DNA of 35,992 nucleotides, taken from Candidatus Stahliibacteriota bacterium. Lineage in GTDB: Bacteria > Hydrothermota > Tepidihabitantia > SM23-42. This document shows positions 24,911 through 34,832 of the stretch, piece after piece. The DNA lies in assembly GCA_030606265.1 (NCBI GenBank), contig JAUWGT010000003.1, positions 1 to 35,992 of the forward strand, given 5' to 3'. How positions within the stretch are numbered: the first letter of the stretch is position 1; every line of letters starts with the position of its first letter. The notes beneath the pieces are model-generated. The model searched no databases. It was not told the origin of the DNA and was given only the letters and a program-made list of their open reading frames with translations. A program made the translations under genes and the position numbers.

Positions 24911-24914
<4 letters not shown>
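23781..24914 (+). CDS. FAD-dependent amino-acid oxidoreductase (sarcosine oxidase beta/DAO family)
   Basis: A 377-residue DAO-fold flavoprotein. The N-terminal dinucleotide site is VIIIGGGIIGCATGFYLAEKG (about residues 9-29), and a Glu follows in YLLEKD for the ribose. AGSTGRCIGGIRQQF is the segment shared by the beta subunits of sarcosine oxidase, archaeal-type L-proline dehydrogenase and relatives. IVNAAGPFV and GFYIVGGMCGHGFMLGPEIG complete the FAD site. Likely substrates are secondary or small amino acids such as sarcosine, proline or glycine. Its place after kbl makes glycine or an N-methylglycine attractive, but this is inference. It overlaps tgt by 4 bp (ATGA). No ribosome-binding site is visible before the ATG. 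Confidence 0.87.
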
Positions 24915-26019
<1,105 letters not shown>

Positions 26020-26177
26020 TTAATATCGACATTCATCCCCACTATATCTTGTCAATATCGCCTTATATTACCCTACAATATTTTGCACCATAAATATCTC
26101 AGTTGGGAATTCTACAAAAGAAGCAATGTGTTAAACCTTATTTTTAAGCAATTTGCTCTTTGTTATCAAATTGCCTC

Positions 26178-26205
26178 TTGACATATAAATAATTATATAT
26201 ATAAT
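26178..26205 (+). promoter_or_regulatory. Promoter of pilMNOPQ operon
   Basis: TTGACA at 26178-26183, a 16 bp AT-only spacer, and TATAAT at 26200-26205. The predicted start near 26212 gives a 26 nt leader with AAGGAG before the pilM ATG. Confidence 0.8.
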
Positions 26206-26237
26206 AATGCAAAATATGAAAATAAAAAGGAGTAGCC

Positions 26238-27278
26238 ATGTTCGGAAAGAAGAAAAAGGTTATTGGTCTTGACATAGGTTCAAGCCAAACCAAAATGGTG
26301 GAATTGAGCACTGGTAAGAATAGAAAACTACTTAATTACGGGCTTTCAAAAGTCTTACCTGATGCTATAGTCGAGGGAGAGATTATTGACAGGGAAGCTG
26401 TATTAGATTCAATTAGAAGTTTAATTGAAAATAGAGGATTCACTACTAAAGATGTAGTGATTGGTCTAGCAGGCCGTGACGTCATCATCAAACGGATAAC
26501 AATGGATCGTATGAGTGAAGCTGATACAAGAGAGCAAATCAAATGGGAGGCTGAACAGTATGTTCCTTTTGATATCAATGAAGTTTCGCTCGATTTCGAT
26601 ATTGTGAACCCGAATTTTGGTGAAAATCAGCAAGAAGTAATATTAGTTGCAGCCAAGAATGAATTAATTAGTAATCTCTCCGCCTTATTAAAGGAGCTTA
26701 ATCTTAATCCAATAATTGTTGACACTACCGCATTCGCGATACAAAATGTGTTCGAATATAACTACACACCTGCAGCTGACGAGATTATCTGTTTAATCCA
26801 CATCGGTGCCGGAATGACAGTCATCAATGTTATAAAAGGCGGCTCGTCTTTATCGGCGCGCGATGTATACTACGGGGTAAACGCCTTTATTAGCAAATTG
26901 CAGAAAGAAGTTGGATTTAACTACGAAGATGCTGCTAATGCTGTGAAGGGTACGATCCCTGTTGGCGCATCGCAAGATTCTGTACAGGGTGTATTCGAAT
27001 CATTTGTTAGCGATCTCGGAACCCAGATAGAACGCAGCTTACAGTTTCTCTCCAGTGTAACTGGTGAAGAAAAAGTTAGTCGTATGTATCTTTCTGGTGG
27101 TGGTTCTCTAATCCCTAATCTCTTAGAATATTTAAAAAGAAGACTTGGGATACCGATTGAGCTTATCAATCCGTTTAAAAACATTATTTATGACCCTACA
27201 ATATTCGGGCCTGAAGGCGTCGACGTTATAGGTCCAATATTGGCCCAAGTAACTGGTTTAGCATTAAGGGGGGAGTAA
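26238..27278 (+). CDS. pilM: Type IV pilus assembly protein PilM
   Basis: Cytoplasmic actin-like ATPase of the pilus alignment complex that binds the N-terminus of PilN. The 346 residues have the FtsA/PilM fold: phosphate-1 loop VIGLDIGSSQTKMVEL (about 8-23), a DVVIGLAGRDVIIKRI segment, phosphate-2 loop CLIHIGAGMTVINVI, and the adenosine motif YLSGGGSLIPNL. AAGGAG precedes the ATG. It is the first gene of a canonical pilMNOPQ operon, and pilN starts two bases after its stop. Confidence 0.95.
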   Translation: MFGKKKKVIGLDIGSSQTKMVELSTGKNRKLLNYGLSKVLPDAIVEGEIIDREAVLDSIRSLIENRGFTTKDVVIGLAGRDVIIKRITMDRMSEADTREQIKWEAEQYVPFDINEVSLDFDIVNPNFGENQQEVILVAAKNELISNLSALLKELNLNPIIVDTTAFAIQNVFEYNYTPAADEIICLIHIGAGMTVINVIKGGSSLSARDVYYGVNAFISKLQKEVGFNYEDAANAVKGTIPVGASQDSVQGVFESFVSDLGTQIERSLQFLSSVTGEEKVSRMYLSGGGSLIPNLLEYLKRRLGIPIELINPFKNIIYDPTIFGPEGVDVIGPILAQVTGLALRGE

Positions 27279-27279
27279 A

Positions 27280-27885
27280 ATGATTAAGATAAACTTAGCG
27301 CAGACTGCCAAGAAAAAACGAGCACCAAAGCGCAAGGCAGCAAAAGCAGCGCGCCCCGGCATTAAACTACCCTCTATACAAAGTACTGTTCTCTACATAA
27401 TCGGCGTCGTTATTGTTGTCATAATCATTGGTGTTACACTACTTATACAACTCAATCAAAAAAATGGCTTAAATAAAGATATCACGCATCTCAATGGTCG
27501 ACTTGAAGAGCTGAAAGTCTACAAGGCAACAGTTGATAGTCTAGAAAAAAGAGAGCGTGAATTAGATGCTTTAATCAGACCCATAAAGGAACTGAATAGA
27601 AATCGATTCTTCATCGCTCACGTTCTCGATGAAGTAGCAGCACGTATTCCTGAGTTTACTTGGTTAAAATCTCTGAATATCAGCAGTAGTGATATGCAGG
27701 TAAAAGGTGTCACTGCCTCTAACTTGCTGGTTGCAGATTTCATGAACCGTCTTGAAGAATCTGATTATATACACAATGTCGATTTGACCGTACTTGAGAA
27801 AAAAGCCGTGAAAAACCAAGAGATGATGGAATTCACCTTGACCGCTAGTGTTGGGTATCAGGAATCAATTGCGAGGCAAAAATGA
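27280..27885 (+). CDS. pilN: Type IV pilus assembly protein PilN
   Basis: A 201-residue bitopic inner-membrane protein. The N-terminal MIKINLAQ matches the conserved PilN cytoplasmic motif (IN(L)LP-type) that docks into PilM, followed by a Lys/Arg/Ala-rich stretch, longer than usual, and a membrane helix at about 38-60. The periplasmic part has a coiled coil (about 65-105) and a ferredoxin-like domain. It overlaps pilO by 4 bp. Confidence 0.92.
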   Translation: MIKINLAQTAKKKRAPKRKAAKAARPGIKLPSIQSTVLYIIGVVIVVIIIGVTLLIQLNQKNGLNKDITHLNGRLEELKVYKATVDSLEKRERELDALIRPIKELNRNRFFIAHVLDEVAARIPEFTWLKSLNISSSDMQVKGVTASNLLVADFMNRLEESDYIHNVDLTVLEKKAVKNQEMMEFTLTASVGYQESIARQK

Positions 27886-28454
27886 ATCTTAAAGAACAAA
27901 AAAATCAAAAATTACTTATGTTCTTCGTCATCTTAATTATTGTTCTAATTGTTTTCTTCTTTGTTTGGCCCTACAAAGCCAATAAAAAGGAGATAGAACA
28001 AATAACTGTTTATCGGGATTCTCTGCAAACTGAGGTTCAAAAGGCTGAAGCAGCACGAGCAAGGCTGCCTGAGCTTCAGGCAAAAATTGCACGACTCGAG
28101 ATCGAATGGGAAAAAGCAAAAGAGATGCTACCTAAAGCGAAAGAAATACCTTCGCTCATTCAACAAATCTCAAATTCTGGTACTAAAGCAGGTGTGAGTT
28201 TCTTGTTGTTTAAACCAAGCGGCATCATTGCCCGGCCAAATTACTCTGAGATCCCGGTTCAGATTAAAGTATCATGTGGTTATCATCAGCTCGGTGAATT
28301 CCTGTCCAATGTCGGCAATCTTGCACGAATTGTCAATGTACCAAATATCAAGATCAAAACTGGTAAAGAACGCAGTATTCAAGCAGATTTGAGCACCATT
28401 ACCTATACAGTTGCCAAACAAAAGGAGGTAAAAAATGTTCCACCTCGTAATTAG
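27882..28454 (+). CDS. pilO: Type IV pilus assembly protein PilO
   Basis: A 190-residue partner of PilN in the inner-membrane alignment complex. It has a short cytoplasmic head, one membrane helix (about 12-30), a long coiled coil with heptad-like Glu/Lys/Ala (about 35-95) and a periplasmic domain containing PSLIQQISNSGTKAGVSFL, as in the PilO family. Its 3' end overlaps pilP by 20 bp. Confidence 0.92.
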   Translation: MNLKEQKNQKLLMFFVILIIVLIVFFFVWPYKANKKEIEQITVYRDSLQTEVQKAEAARARLPELQAKIARLEIEWEKAKEMLPKAKEIPSLIQQISNSGTKAGVSFLLFKPSGIIARPNYSEIPVQIKVSCGYHQLGEFLSNVGNLARIVNVPNIKIKTGKERSIQADLSTITYTVAKQKEVKNVPPRN

Positions 28455-28842
28455 CATAGTGGGCGCAGTAATGATATTCAACCAAGCACCAACAACTCCT
28501 GCTGTAGCGGATACCCTCTTCCCTGTGGAAGAATGGACATATAAACAAGGCGGTAGAAGAGATCCCTTTGTGCCATTAGTAGGTTTGGAATTAGGAAAAG
28601 GTGGCAAAGCAAGTCATCTCAGTGTTGAGAATTTATCCTTAATTGGTGTTCTATGGGGTGATAAAGGATACTATGGTTTGGTAAAAGATGGATTAAACAA
28701 CGGTTACATTCTCAAAAAAGGAGACCGGGTTGCAGGTGGCAAAGTTGCTGAAATAAATCGTCAAGGGATAATTTTCGAGATAACGCACGCAGGCGTGAAA
28801 ACAAAATTTGAACTAAGGCTTCAGCAAGAGAAAAGGAGGTAA
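28435..28842 (+). CDS. pilP: Type IV pilus assembly protein PilP
   Basis: Links the inner-membrane PilNO complex to the PilQ secretin. The protein has 135 residues. The hallmark GGRRDPFVPL is at about residues 39-48, followed by the beta-rich domain (LSLIGVLWGDKGYYGLVKDG, then YILKKGDRVAGGKVAEINRQGIIF in the family order). A hydrophobic N-terminus looks like a signal peptide but lacks a lipobox Cys, unlike many PilP lipoproteins. AAAGGAGG precedes the start. Confidence 0.9.
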   Translation: MFHLVISIVGAVMIFNQAPTTPAVADTLFPVEEWTYKQGGRRDPFVPLVGLELGKGGKASHLSVENLSLIGVLWGDKGYYGLVKDGLNNGYILKKGDRVAGGKVAEINRQGIIFEITHAGVKTKFELRLQQEKRR

Positions 28843-28845
28843 AAC

Positions 28846-30450
28846 ATGAGGAATATTTTAATCCTCACATTATTGATTTCTTTGGCAAGTGGTGCTGTCA
28901 TCAGTAATCTGCACGTAGTCTCTGAGGGAGTGAATACAAAACTTCTTATAAAGGCTGACGCGCCATTTGTTGCAAATTCTTTCACTTTGAAAAATCCACC
29001 GAGAATCGTCGTTGACTGTTCAGGCGTCACGAGTTCACTCATTGGTAAAAAGTTTTCCGTCAACCGAGGTGGTTTAAAAGAATTGTCAGTAACTGGGTTC
29101 AATGAACAGCCCGATCTAATCAGAATTGTCGGCACCATGGATAATGACTACTCTTATCTCACGTTGACTGAAGGAAATGATTTCGCAGTAACGATCCTTA
29201 CCGGTCTAGTCTCTACTTTCCCAAATTGGCAGACATCCGGTGCTGATATCTTAACTATTCCTCCGACAACAACATCCGAGGTTGTACCACCGGTCGTCAA
29301 GACAAAACCGGCGGGTACAATTACTGGCCGACCAATCTCTATTGACCTTGAGAATGCTGACATTCTAACCGTACTGAGAGCCTTGTCTGAATATGCCGGC
29401 ATAAATATTGTTGCGGGCAAGGATGTCAAAGGAACAGTTACGGTCAGACTGCATAATGTTCCCTGGCGTCAGGCACTCGATATCATTCTCAAAGCTTCTG
29501 GCTTTGCATATCGGGAAGACCCTGGCGTTATTAGAGTTGATACGGCTGAGAACCTCAACAAACAAGACTATGATTTACCATTGAGTTCAAAGATATACAA
29601 ACTAGAATTCGCCACACCTACGAAGATGCTTAATAAAATAGAGGCAATGCTTTCTCCAAAAGGTAAAGCAAACATTGATCAACGGACAAATTCTCTCGTC
29701 GTTACCGAGGTTGACCCCATTCATCAAAGAATTCAACAACTCGTAAAGCTCCTCGATACACCAACCCCACAAGTAGAAATTCAATGCAAGGTTATTGATG
29801 TAGACGCCTCTCATTCAAGGGGTTTAGGCATCAGCTGGACGCTCAAAGGGTTAGAGAGTCGGATATTAAGAGCCGATGTCACCAGTGGCCCCGAAGAATC
29901 TTCAATTGTCGGTTACGGAATATTCAATATCGGAAGTATACCGTCACTAGCCCAGCTCAATGCGATCGTTAGCATGCTTGAAGAAAGTGGTAAAGCTCAG
30001 ACTATTTCTACACCCAGAATATCAGCGGTTGACAATGAACAAGCCAGTATTCTGGGAGGTCAGAGATTCGGTATTCCCACCAGAGACATGTCGGGTAATA
30101 TGGTCATACAATTCTACACGGTCGGTACGAAATTAGAAGTTACACCACATATCAACTCACTGGAAGAGATTACAATGGAACTCCACGCCGAGGTTAGTGA
30201 ACTCGATCGTGCATCAGCTCTTGCTGGTAAACCAATTATCACAACATCAGAAGCCGACACAAAAGTTCTCGTTAAAGACGGTCACACGGTGGTAATCGGT
30301 GGTTTTATCAGACGTAAAGAGGCTAAGTCGGTAACTGGCATACCCATTCTCAAAAGCATTCCGATACTCGGTGCATTATTCCGAGAGACAACGACAAGTG
30401 TTGAGGATCGTGAACTTCTGATTTTCATAACGCCGACAATAATAAAATAG
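28846..30450 (+). CDS. pilQ: Type IV pilus secretin PilQ
   Basis: Forms the outer-membrane pore for the pilus or for DNA uptake. The 534-residue protein has a signal peptide (MRNILILTLLISLASGAV), one AMIN domain for peptidoglycan binding (about 20-115), and a Thr/Pro linker (about 135-158). An STN/N0 domain (about 163-235: ENADILTVLRALSEYAGINIV) and an N1 domain (about 245-315) follow. The C-terminal secretin domain ends in EDRELLIFITPTIIK and carries the signature GHTVVIGGFIRRKE...GIPILKSIPILGALFR. It is shorter than proteobacterial PilQ, which usually has two AMIN domains. AAAGGAGG precedes the ATG. Confidence 0.95.
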   Translation: MRNILILTLLISLASGAVISNLHVVSEGVNTKLLIKADAPFVANSFTLKNPPRIVVDCSGVTSSLIGKKFSVNRGGLKELSVTGFNEQPDLIRIVGTMDNDYSYLTLTEGNDFAVTILTGLVSTFPNWQTSGADILTIPPTTTSEVVPPVVKTKPAGTITGRPISIDLENADILTVLRALSEYAGINIVAGKDVKGTVTVRLHNVPWRQALDIILKASGFAYREDPGVIRVDTAENLNKQDYDLPLSSKIYKLEFATPTKMLNKIEAMLSPKGKANIDQRTNSLVVTEVDPIHQRIQQLVKLLDTPTPQVEIQCKVIDVDASHSRGLGISWTLKGLESRILRADVTSGPEESSIVGYGIFNIGSIPSLAQLNAIVSMLEESGKAQTISTPRISAVDNEQASILGGQRFGIPTRDMSGNMVIQFYTVGTKLEVTPHINSLEEITMELHAEVSELDRASALAGKPIITTSEADTKVLVKDGHTVVIGGFIRRKEAKSVTGIPILKSIPILGALFRETTTSVEDRELLIFITPTIIK

Positions 30451-30538
30451 GGAGTTTGCTTCCGTATAGAAAGTAGCGTAGATCAGTCTATTCTCGGCCA
30501 CTAAAAAAGTACAGATTACGATATCTTTAGATAAGAAT

Positions 30539-31090
30539 ATGAGAATAGTTGGCGGTGATAGTAAAGGACGGCGACTTAAGGTTTCCAAAACAGGGACCAG
30601 ACCAACAAGAAGTATCGTCAGAGAAACAATCTTCAACATTATTGGACCCCGCGTAAATGCGGCCAGGATCCTAGATGTCTTTGCCGGCAGTGGAGCTTTG
30701 GGTATCGAAGCAATTTCACGCGGCGCAACGGATTGTATTTTTGTCGAGAAACAAACAAAGATACTTGCCGAGAACATAGCCAAACTGTCACTCTCTGATC
30801 AAACAGAGATCATAAAAGGTGACTTTAGAGCAGGTCTGAGAAAACTCAAAGAACGGTCTTTTGACCTCATCTTTCTTGACCCACCCTATCATAGAAATTA
30901 TCTTGAGAAAACTCTAATACTCATTGTATCCCATAACCTATTACATGAAGGTGGAGTCATAATTGCCGAGCACAGCCCGGAAGATAAATTTGTCCTACCT
31001 GATCATTTTTCAGTTTTCAAGAAAAAACAGTATGGAAATACCATCGTGACGTTTATTGTCCAGAGTGATAAAAACAAAAAACGAGAATAA
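30539..31090 (+). CDS. rsmD: 16S rRNA (guanine966-N2)-methyltransferase RsmD
   Basis: SAM-dependent methylation of G966 of 16S rRNA. The 183 residues show the N-terminal RIVGGDSKGRRLKV, then RPTRSIVRETIFNII. The SAM-binding loop is LDVFAGSGALGIEAISRGA, and the catalytic LDPPY motif follows. No convincing promoter was found in the 88 bases after pilQ. It lies one base before coaD, a very common bacterial pairing. Confidence 0.95.
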   Translation: MRIVGGDSKGRRLKVSKTGTRPTRSIVRETIFNIIGPRVNAARILDVFAGSGALGIEAISRGATDCIFVEKQTKILAENIAKLSLSDQTEIIKGDFRAGLRKLKERSFDLIFLDPPYHRNYLEKTLILIVSHNLLHEGGVIIAEHSPEDKFVLPDHFSVFKKKQYGNTIVTFIVQSDKNKKRE

Positions 31091-31091
31091 A

Positions 31092-31571
31092 ATGAAAAAA
31101 GCGATATATGCGGGCACTTTTGATCCCATAACCCATGGCCATATCGATGTTATCTGTCGAGCGATCAAGATATTCGATAAAATAGTCATCGGAGTAAGTA
31201 GCCGCCCGAAAAGCACTCTTTTCACCCAGCAAGAAAGAGTGGAGCTTGTTAAAACGATTTTCCGTGAAGAGAAGAAAATAACAGTCATGGGATTCTCAAC
31301 CCTTTTGGTGGATTTTGCGCAAAAGTTAGGGGCTACGACAATAATCAGAGGGATGAGAGCGGTTTCTGATTTCGACTACGAACTTCAATTAACCCTTATG
31401 AACCGAAAACTAGCACCAAAGATAGAAACGGTATTCTTAATGCCTTCGGAAAAGTACATCTTCATTAGTTCGAGTCTAGCCAAAGAGATCGCGTCACTAA
31501 ATGGTGACATTTCACATCTCGTTCCTCTAATAGTGATTAAAGCCTTGAGAAAAAAACTCAAAAAGAAATAA
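31092..31571 (+). CDS. coaD: Phosphopantetheine adenylyltransferase
   Basis: Transfers AMP from ATP to 4'-phosphopantetheine, the penultimate step of coenzyme A synthesis. The ATG at 31092, just after the rsmD stop, starts a 159-residue protein of standard length. The family motifs are GTFDPITHGHIDVI with the HxGH nucleotide site (His16-Gly-His18) and the C-terminal ISSSLAKEIA (ISSTxVRE-like). GMRAVSDFDYELQLTLMNRKL is also typical. Confidence 0.96.
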   Translation: MKKAIYAGTFDPITHGHIDVICRAIKIFDKIVIGVSSRPKSTLFTQQERVELVKTIFREEKKITVMGFSTLLVDFAQKLGATTIIRGMRAVSDFDYELQLTLMNRKLAPKIETVFLMPSEKYIFISSSLAKEIASLNGDISHLVPLIVIKALRKKLKKK

Positions 31572-31599
31572 CAAAGAAAGAATTCAGTAAGCTACCCCC

Positions 31600-31627
31600 T
31601 TGATTTTTCTGGTATTTTGGATATGAT
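31600..31627 (+). promoter_or_regulatory. Promoter of lipoprotein gene
   Basis: TTGATT at 31600-31605, a 16 bp spacer, and TATGAT at 31622-31627. The predicted start near 31634 leaves a very short leader that begins almost at AAGGAG (31635-31640). Confidence 0.6.
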
Positions 31628-31645
31628 TTCCATAAAGGAGTGTAT

Positions 31646-32188
31646 ATGAATAAAGGGCTTAAGTTGTCATTCTTCATTCTTCTCATCATTGCGTGTGGTG
31701 GCGGTAAAACATCAACACCGAAATACACACCCAAACATGAAGTCGAACGGATTGCGCTTGATTTTGTGAAAAAAGTCAAACAGAATATGTATGCTGACGA
31801 TGTCCATTTCTTTGAGGCGGATACTGAATTCACCATAGAAGAACAGGAACACTATTTCCGTCGCCTGGAGAAATTCGTCAAGAACCACAACTGGGCTCTG
31901 TATTTTACGGTAATCGACGTATGGAAAGATAATGATGATGCGGCTGATGTCATATTGAAAGCAAAATCAGGTGATTTTGTCATTTTCTGTCTCGGCTATT
32001 GGTACGATACTGAAAGATGGGAACTCGATGCCTATGAATTCCCAGGATTGACATTCAGTAGAGCTGAGGAAGAATCGTATGAAGATTATGTCCTGGGAAT
32101 AATCGAAAATAGAAAGGAATATGGAGTTGAGTACTCAGAAAGGGAAACGATAGAGAACGAGGGATCCTATTATATGGAATACAAATAG
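31646..32188 (+). CDS. Predicted lipoprotein of unknown function
   Basis: I do not recognise a family. The ATG at 31646 is five bases after AAGGAG, so the in-frame GTG at 31640 is not used. The 180-residue product begins with a lipoprotein signal (MNKGLKLSFFILLIIACGGG) whose lipobox Cys is residue 17. The mature part is acidic and rich in aromatic residues (Tyr, Trp, Phe), with alternating polar and aromatic positions (WALYFTVIDVWKD, CLGYWYDTERWELDAYEF). This suggests a small alpha+beta fold of the NTF2-like or DUF4878 kind; that is a guess. The C-terminus is strongly Glu-rich. It is likely a periplasm-facing lipoprotein with its own promoter. Confidence 0.8.
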   Translation: MNKGLKLSFFILLIIACGGGKTSTPKYTPKHEVERIALDFVKKVKQNMYADDVHFFEADTEFTIEEQEHYFRRLEKFVKNHNWALYFTVIDVWKDNDDAADVILKAKSGDFVIFCLGYWYDTERWELDAYEFPGLTFSRAEEESYEDYVLGIIENRKEYGVEYSERETIENEGSYYMEYK

Positions 32189-32242
32189 ATAATAATGCGG
32201 CATCATCTGGTTTTGTATGATAACCTATATTAGATTTTATTA

Positions 32243-32270
32243 TTGACTCCCTTTTTGTATTCAATATAAT
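32243..32270 (+). promoter_or_regulatory. obgE promoter
   Basis: TTGACT at 32243-32248, a 16 bp spacer, and TATAAT at 32265-32270. Seven bases separate the -10 box from the ATG at 32278, so the transcript should start on the ATG (leaderless). Confidence 0.8.
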
Positions 32271-32277
32271 TCATTGT

Positions 32278-33234
32278 ATGAAATTTATCGATGAGGCGAA
32301 AATATTTATCACCGCAGGTAATGGCGGTAAGGGCTGTATATCATTTCGGCGTGAGAAGTTTGTTCCCCGAGGTGGTCCAGATGGTGGAGATGGTGGTAAT
32401 GGTGGTTCGGTATACCTCATCGGAAAGAAAAACCTTCAAACCCTATACGATCTGAAAATCAAACCCCACTATAAAGCTGGTCGGGGTACTCATGGCAAAG
32501 GTAAAAAGATGGTTGGTAAAAAAGGAAAAGACGTGTTTATCAGTACCCCTTTAGGTATTGTCGTGTCAAATGACAAAAAGGTTCTGGGCGAAATACTGAT
32601 CCACAACCAGAGGTTGCTCGTTGCAAAAGGCGGTAAAGGTGGTCGTGGTAATATCCATTTCATAACAAAATCAGACCTCGCGCCGCGCCGTGCTGACCCA
32701 GGTCGTCAAGGCGAAACTTACAGTCTCAAAATAGTCTTGAAATTGATTTCTGATACAGGTTTGGTTGGATTACCGAATTCAGGCAAATCAACTTTGCTGA
32801 ACGCTCTCACGAATGCAAAATCACGGGTCGGAGCTTATCCTTTTACCACGCTCGCACCTAATCTCGGCGTCCTTAGGAGTATGCAAAGAAACATCGTAAT
32901 CGCAGATATGCCTGGTATTATTGAAGGAGCTCACTCAGGGAAGGGTTTAGGATTGCTCTTCCTCCGACATATCGAAAGAACCAGATTGATCATCCTGGTA
33001 ATCGACACATCCGTTTCGAATCCACTACGACATTATGCATGTCTTCTGAAAGAACTTAAGAATCATAGTAATAAACTATTGAGAAAGCCGCGCATTGTTG
33101 TTTTTAACAAGCTGGATCTCTTAGATAATATCCCGAAATACGACATACCAGAGAAGATTTTCTATGTTTCAGCATTAACCGGTGCTGGGACTGAAACGTT
33201 GCTAAAAACCATAGCCAATGAAGATCAAGTTTAA
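32278..33234 (+). CDS. obgE: Obg family GTPase
   Basis: A ribosome-associated GTPase needed for 50S assembly and stress control. The 318 residues comprise the glycine-rich Obg fold (about 1-155: GNGGKGCISFRREKFVPRGGPDGGDGGNGG) and a G domain with G1 GLPNSGKST, G3 ADMPG, G4 NKLD and G5 SALTG. It lacks the C-terminal OCT domain of some Firmicutes Obg proteins. Its 3' end overlaps the HEAT-repeat gene by 17 bp. Confidence 0.96.
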   Translation: MKFIDEAKIFITAGNGGKGCISFRREKFVPRGGPDGGDGGNGGSVYLIGKKNLQTLYDLKIKPHYKAGRGTHGKGKKMVGKKGKDVFISTPLGIVVSNDKKVLGEILIHNQRLLVAKGGKGGRGNIHFITKSDLAPRRADPGRQGETYSLKIVLKLISDTGLVGLPNSGKSTLLNALTNAKSRVGAYPFTTLAPNLGVLRSMQRNIVIADMPGIIEGAHSGKGLGLLFLRHIERTRLIILVIDTSVSNPLRHYACLLKELKNHSNKLLRKPRIVVFNKLDLLDNIPKYDIPEKIFYVSALTGAGTETLLKTIANEDQV

Positions 33235-33742
33235 GCAGGATAAAGAGACGATCCTCAAATTACTCGAGAGTTCCAATATAAAAAAGAAAGTAAAAATACT
33301 TGAAAAGCTAAATGGTGTCAACGAGAAAGACAGTATCAAAATCCTGCTGAAAGTCCTGGAAGATACATCCTGGACACTGCGTGAAAAAGCGGCATACAAA
33401 CTAGCTATATACGGTAATCGTGTCGTGCCTAAGCTGAAGAGACTACTTACACGCGGCTACTGGTTCACAAGAGCAGCGGCGTGTCTTTCTCTCGGTGAAA
33501 TCGGTAATGTCAAAGTGGTGGATTCTTTTGTTGAACTTTTGGTAAACGACCAGAACCCAACGGTTAAAAAGGAAGCATCGACAGCATTAGCAAAACTTGC
33601 CATACAAGAACCCCTTGAATTTTCTGATATGATTCGAGATCTGACACTGGATGATGAGGTGCTTGCAAGTATTCTGAAAATAATAGAGGACACTAACCCT
33701 GACGTTCACAAAATCATCAAAGAAGAATTAGAAAATGTATGA
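33218..33742 (+). CDS. HEAT-repeat protein
   Basis: A 174-residue all-helical protein with two to three HEAT/PBS-type repeats. Examples are DSIKILLKVLEDTSWTLREK, then RAAACLSLGEIGNVKVVDSF, then PTVKKEASTALAKLA. Such repeats make a scaffold for protein binding. The N-terminus is Lys-rich. It begins inside obgE and overlaps dprA by 8 bp, so it is translationally coupled to both, although no ribosome-binding site is clear. The partner is unknown. Confidence 0.85.
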   Translation: MKIKFKQDKETILKLLESSNIKKKVKILEKLNGVNEKDSIKILLKVLEDTSWTLREKAAYKLAIYGNRVVPKLKRLLTRGYWFTRAAACLSLGEIGNVKVVDSFVELLVNDQNPTVKKEASTALAKLAIQEPLEFSDMIRDLTLDDEVLASILKIIEDTNPDVHKIIKEELENV

Positions 33743-34814
33743 TGCCTTCGATTTCATTGATCTTTTATCAATAGATAAAATAACTGACCATATACTTTAT
33801 CTTCTCTTGAAATGCTTCAAGACACCGGCGGCAATTGGCACTGCACCAGCTCACTCGTTAGCTGAAGTTGTTGGACAAGATATTGCGCATAGAATCCTCG
33901 TCTATAAACGGGGAGAAAAGACAAAACGAAAATATGATTTATTCCGCAAGCTCAACATCAAGGTTATCTCCTACAACTTTCCTGAATATCCAGTCTGGTT
34001 AAGAAATATCGTGCACTTTCCACCGATTCTATTTGTTCGGGGTCTGATCAAACCGGAGGATGAGATTTCAGTAGGCGTTATCGGCACAAGAGGAGCAACG
34101 GTCTACGGGAAAAGTATTGCTGAGCATTTTGCACAAGACTTGGCGCGTGCAGGTGTCACAGTTATCAGTGGCATGGCCAGAGGCGTTGATACAATGGCTC
34201 ACAAAGGAGCTCTCAAACAGAAAGGCAGAACTATTGCCGTACTGGGTTGCGGTGTTGATATATGTTACCCACCAGAAAATAGAAAACTGATGGAAGAAAT
34301 TGTGAATAATGGTGCGGTAATTTCCGAATTCAATATTGGAACGCCACCGTTCGCCCACAATTTTCCAAAACGTAATCGTATTGTTGCTGGCCTTTCTAAA
34401 GCCATTATAGCGATTGAAGCAAAAGAGAAAAGTGGAGTTATGAATACAGTGAATTGGGCGCTGGATCAAAATAAAGATGTCTTTGCAGTTCCAGGGAATA
34501 TCTATTCAAAGGCGTCAGCTGGGACAAATCGGTTAATAAAAGACGGGGCTATCCCAATAACCTCGGTTGATGAAATTCTACAAACATTAAACATTCAATT
34601 CGCCAGGCAAGAAAAGGTGGATAAAAAAGCAATGCTTACCACTACGGAAATAGGTATTTGGAACAGCCTATCGCTTGAACCCACCTATCTCGATGTTTTA
34701 TCAGAAACTTTGGAGCAACCTACTAGTTCAATATTAAATACTCTCTTAGGATTGGAAATCAAAGGTCTCGTCAGACAATTGCCCGGTATGATGTTCGTTA
34801 AGACCCTTGAATAG
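33735..34814 (+). CDS. dprA: DNA processing protein DprA
   Basis: Binds incoming single-stranded DNA and loads RecA during natural transformation. The 359 residues have a helical N-terminus and an extended Rossmann fold carrying VGVIGTRGATVYGKS, VISGMARGVDTMAHKGAL, IAVLGCGVDICYPPENR, and NFPKRNRIVAGLSKAIIAIEA. The GTNRLIKDGA motif follows. The C-terminal 60 residues resemble the winged-helix DML1-like domain (TTEIGIWNSLSLEPTYLDVL). With pilMNOPQ nearby, competence for DNA uptake is plausible. Confidence 0.96.
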   Translation: MYDAFDFIDLLSIDKITDHILYLLLKCFKTPAAIGTAPAHSLAEVVGQDIAHRILVYKRGEKTKRKYDLFRKLNIKVISYNFPEYPVWLRNIVHFPPILFVRGLIKPEDEISVGVIGTRGATVYGKSIAEHFAQDLARAGVTVISGMARGVDTMAHKGALKQKGRTIAVLGCGVDICYPPENRKLMEEIVNNGAVISEFNIGTPPFAHNFPKRNRIVAGLSKAIIAIEAKEKSGVMNTVNWALDQNKDVFAVPGNIYSKASAGTNRLIKDGAIPITSVDEILQTLNIQFARQEKVDKKAMLTTTEIGIWNSLSLEPTYLDVLSETLEQPTSSILNTLLGLEIKGLVRQLPGMMFVKTLE

Positions 34815-34832
34815 CATTACATGCGTCATATC

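Noticed and set aside
31056-31091. Longer coaD start at 31056
   Set aside because: It adds residues read out of frame from the end of rsmD; the ATG at 31092 gives the standard CoaD N-terminus.
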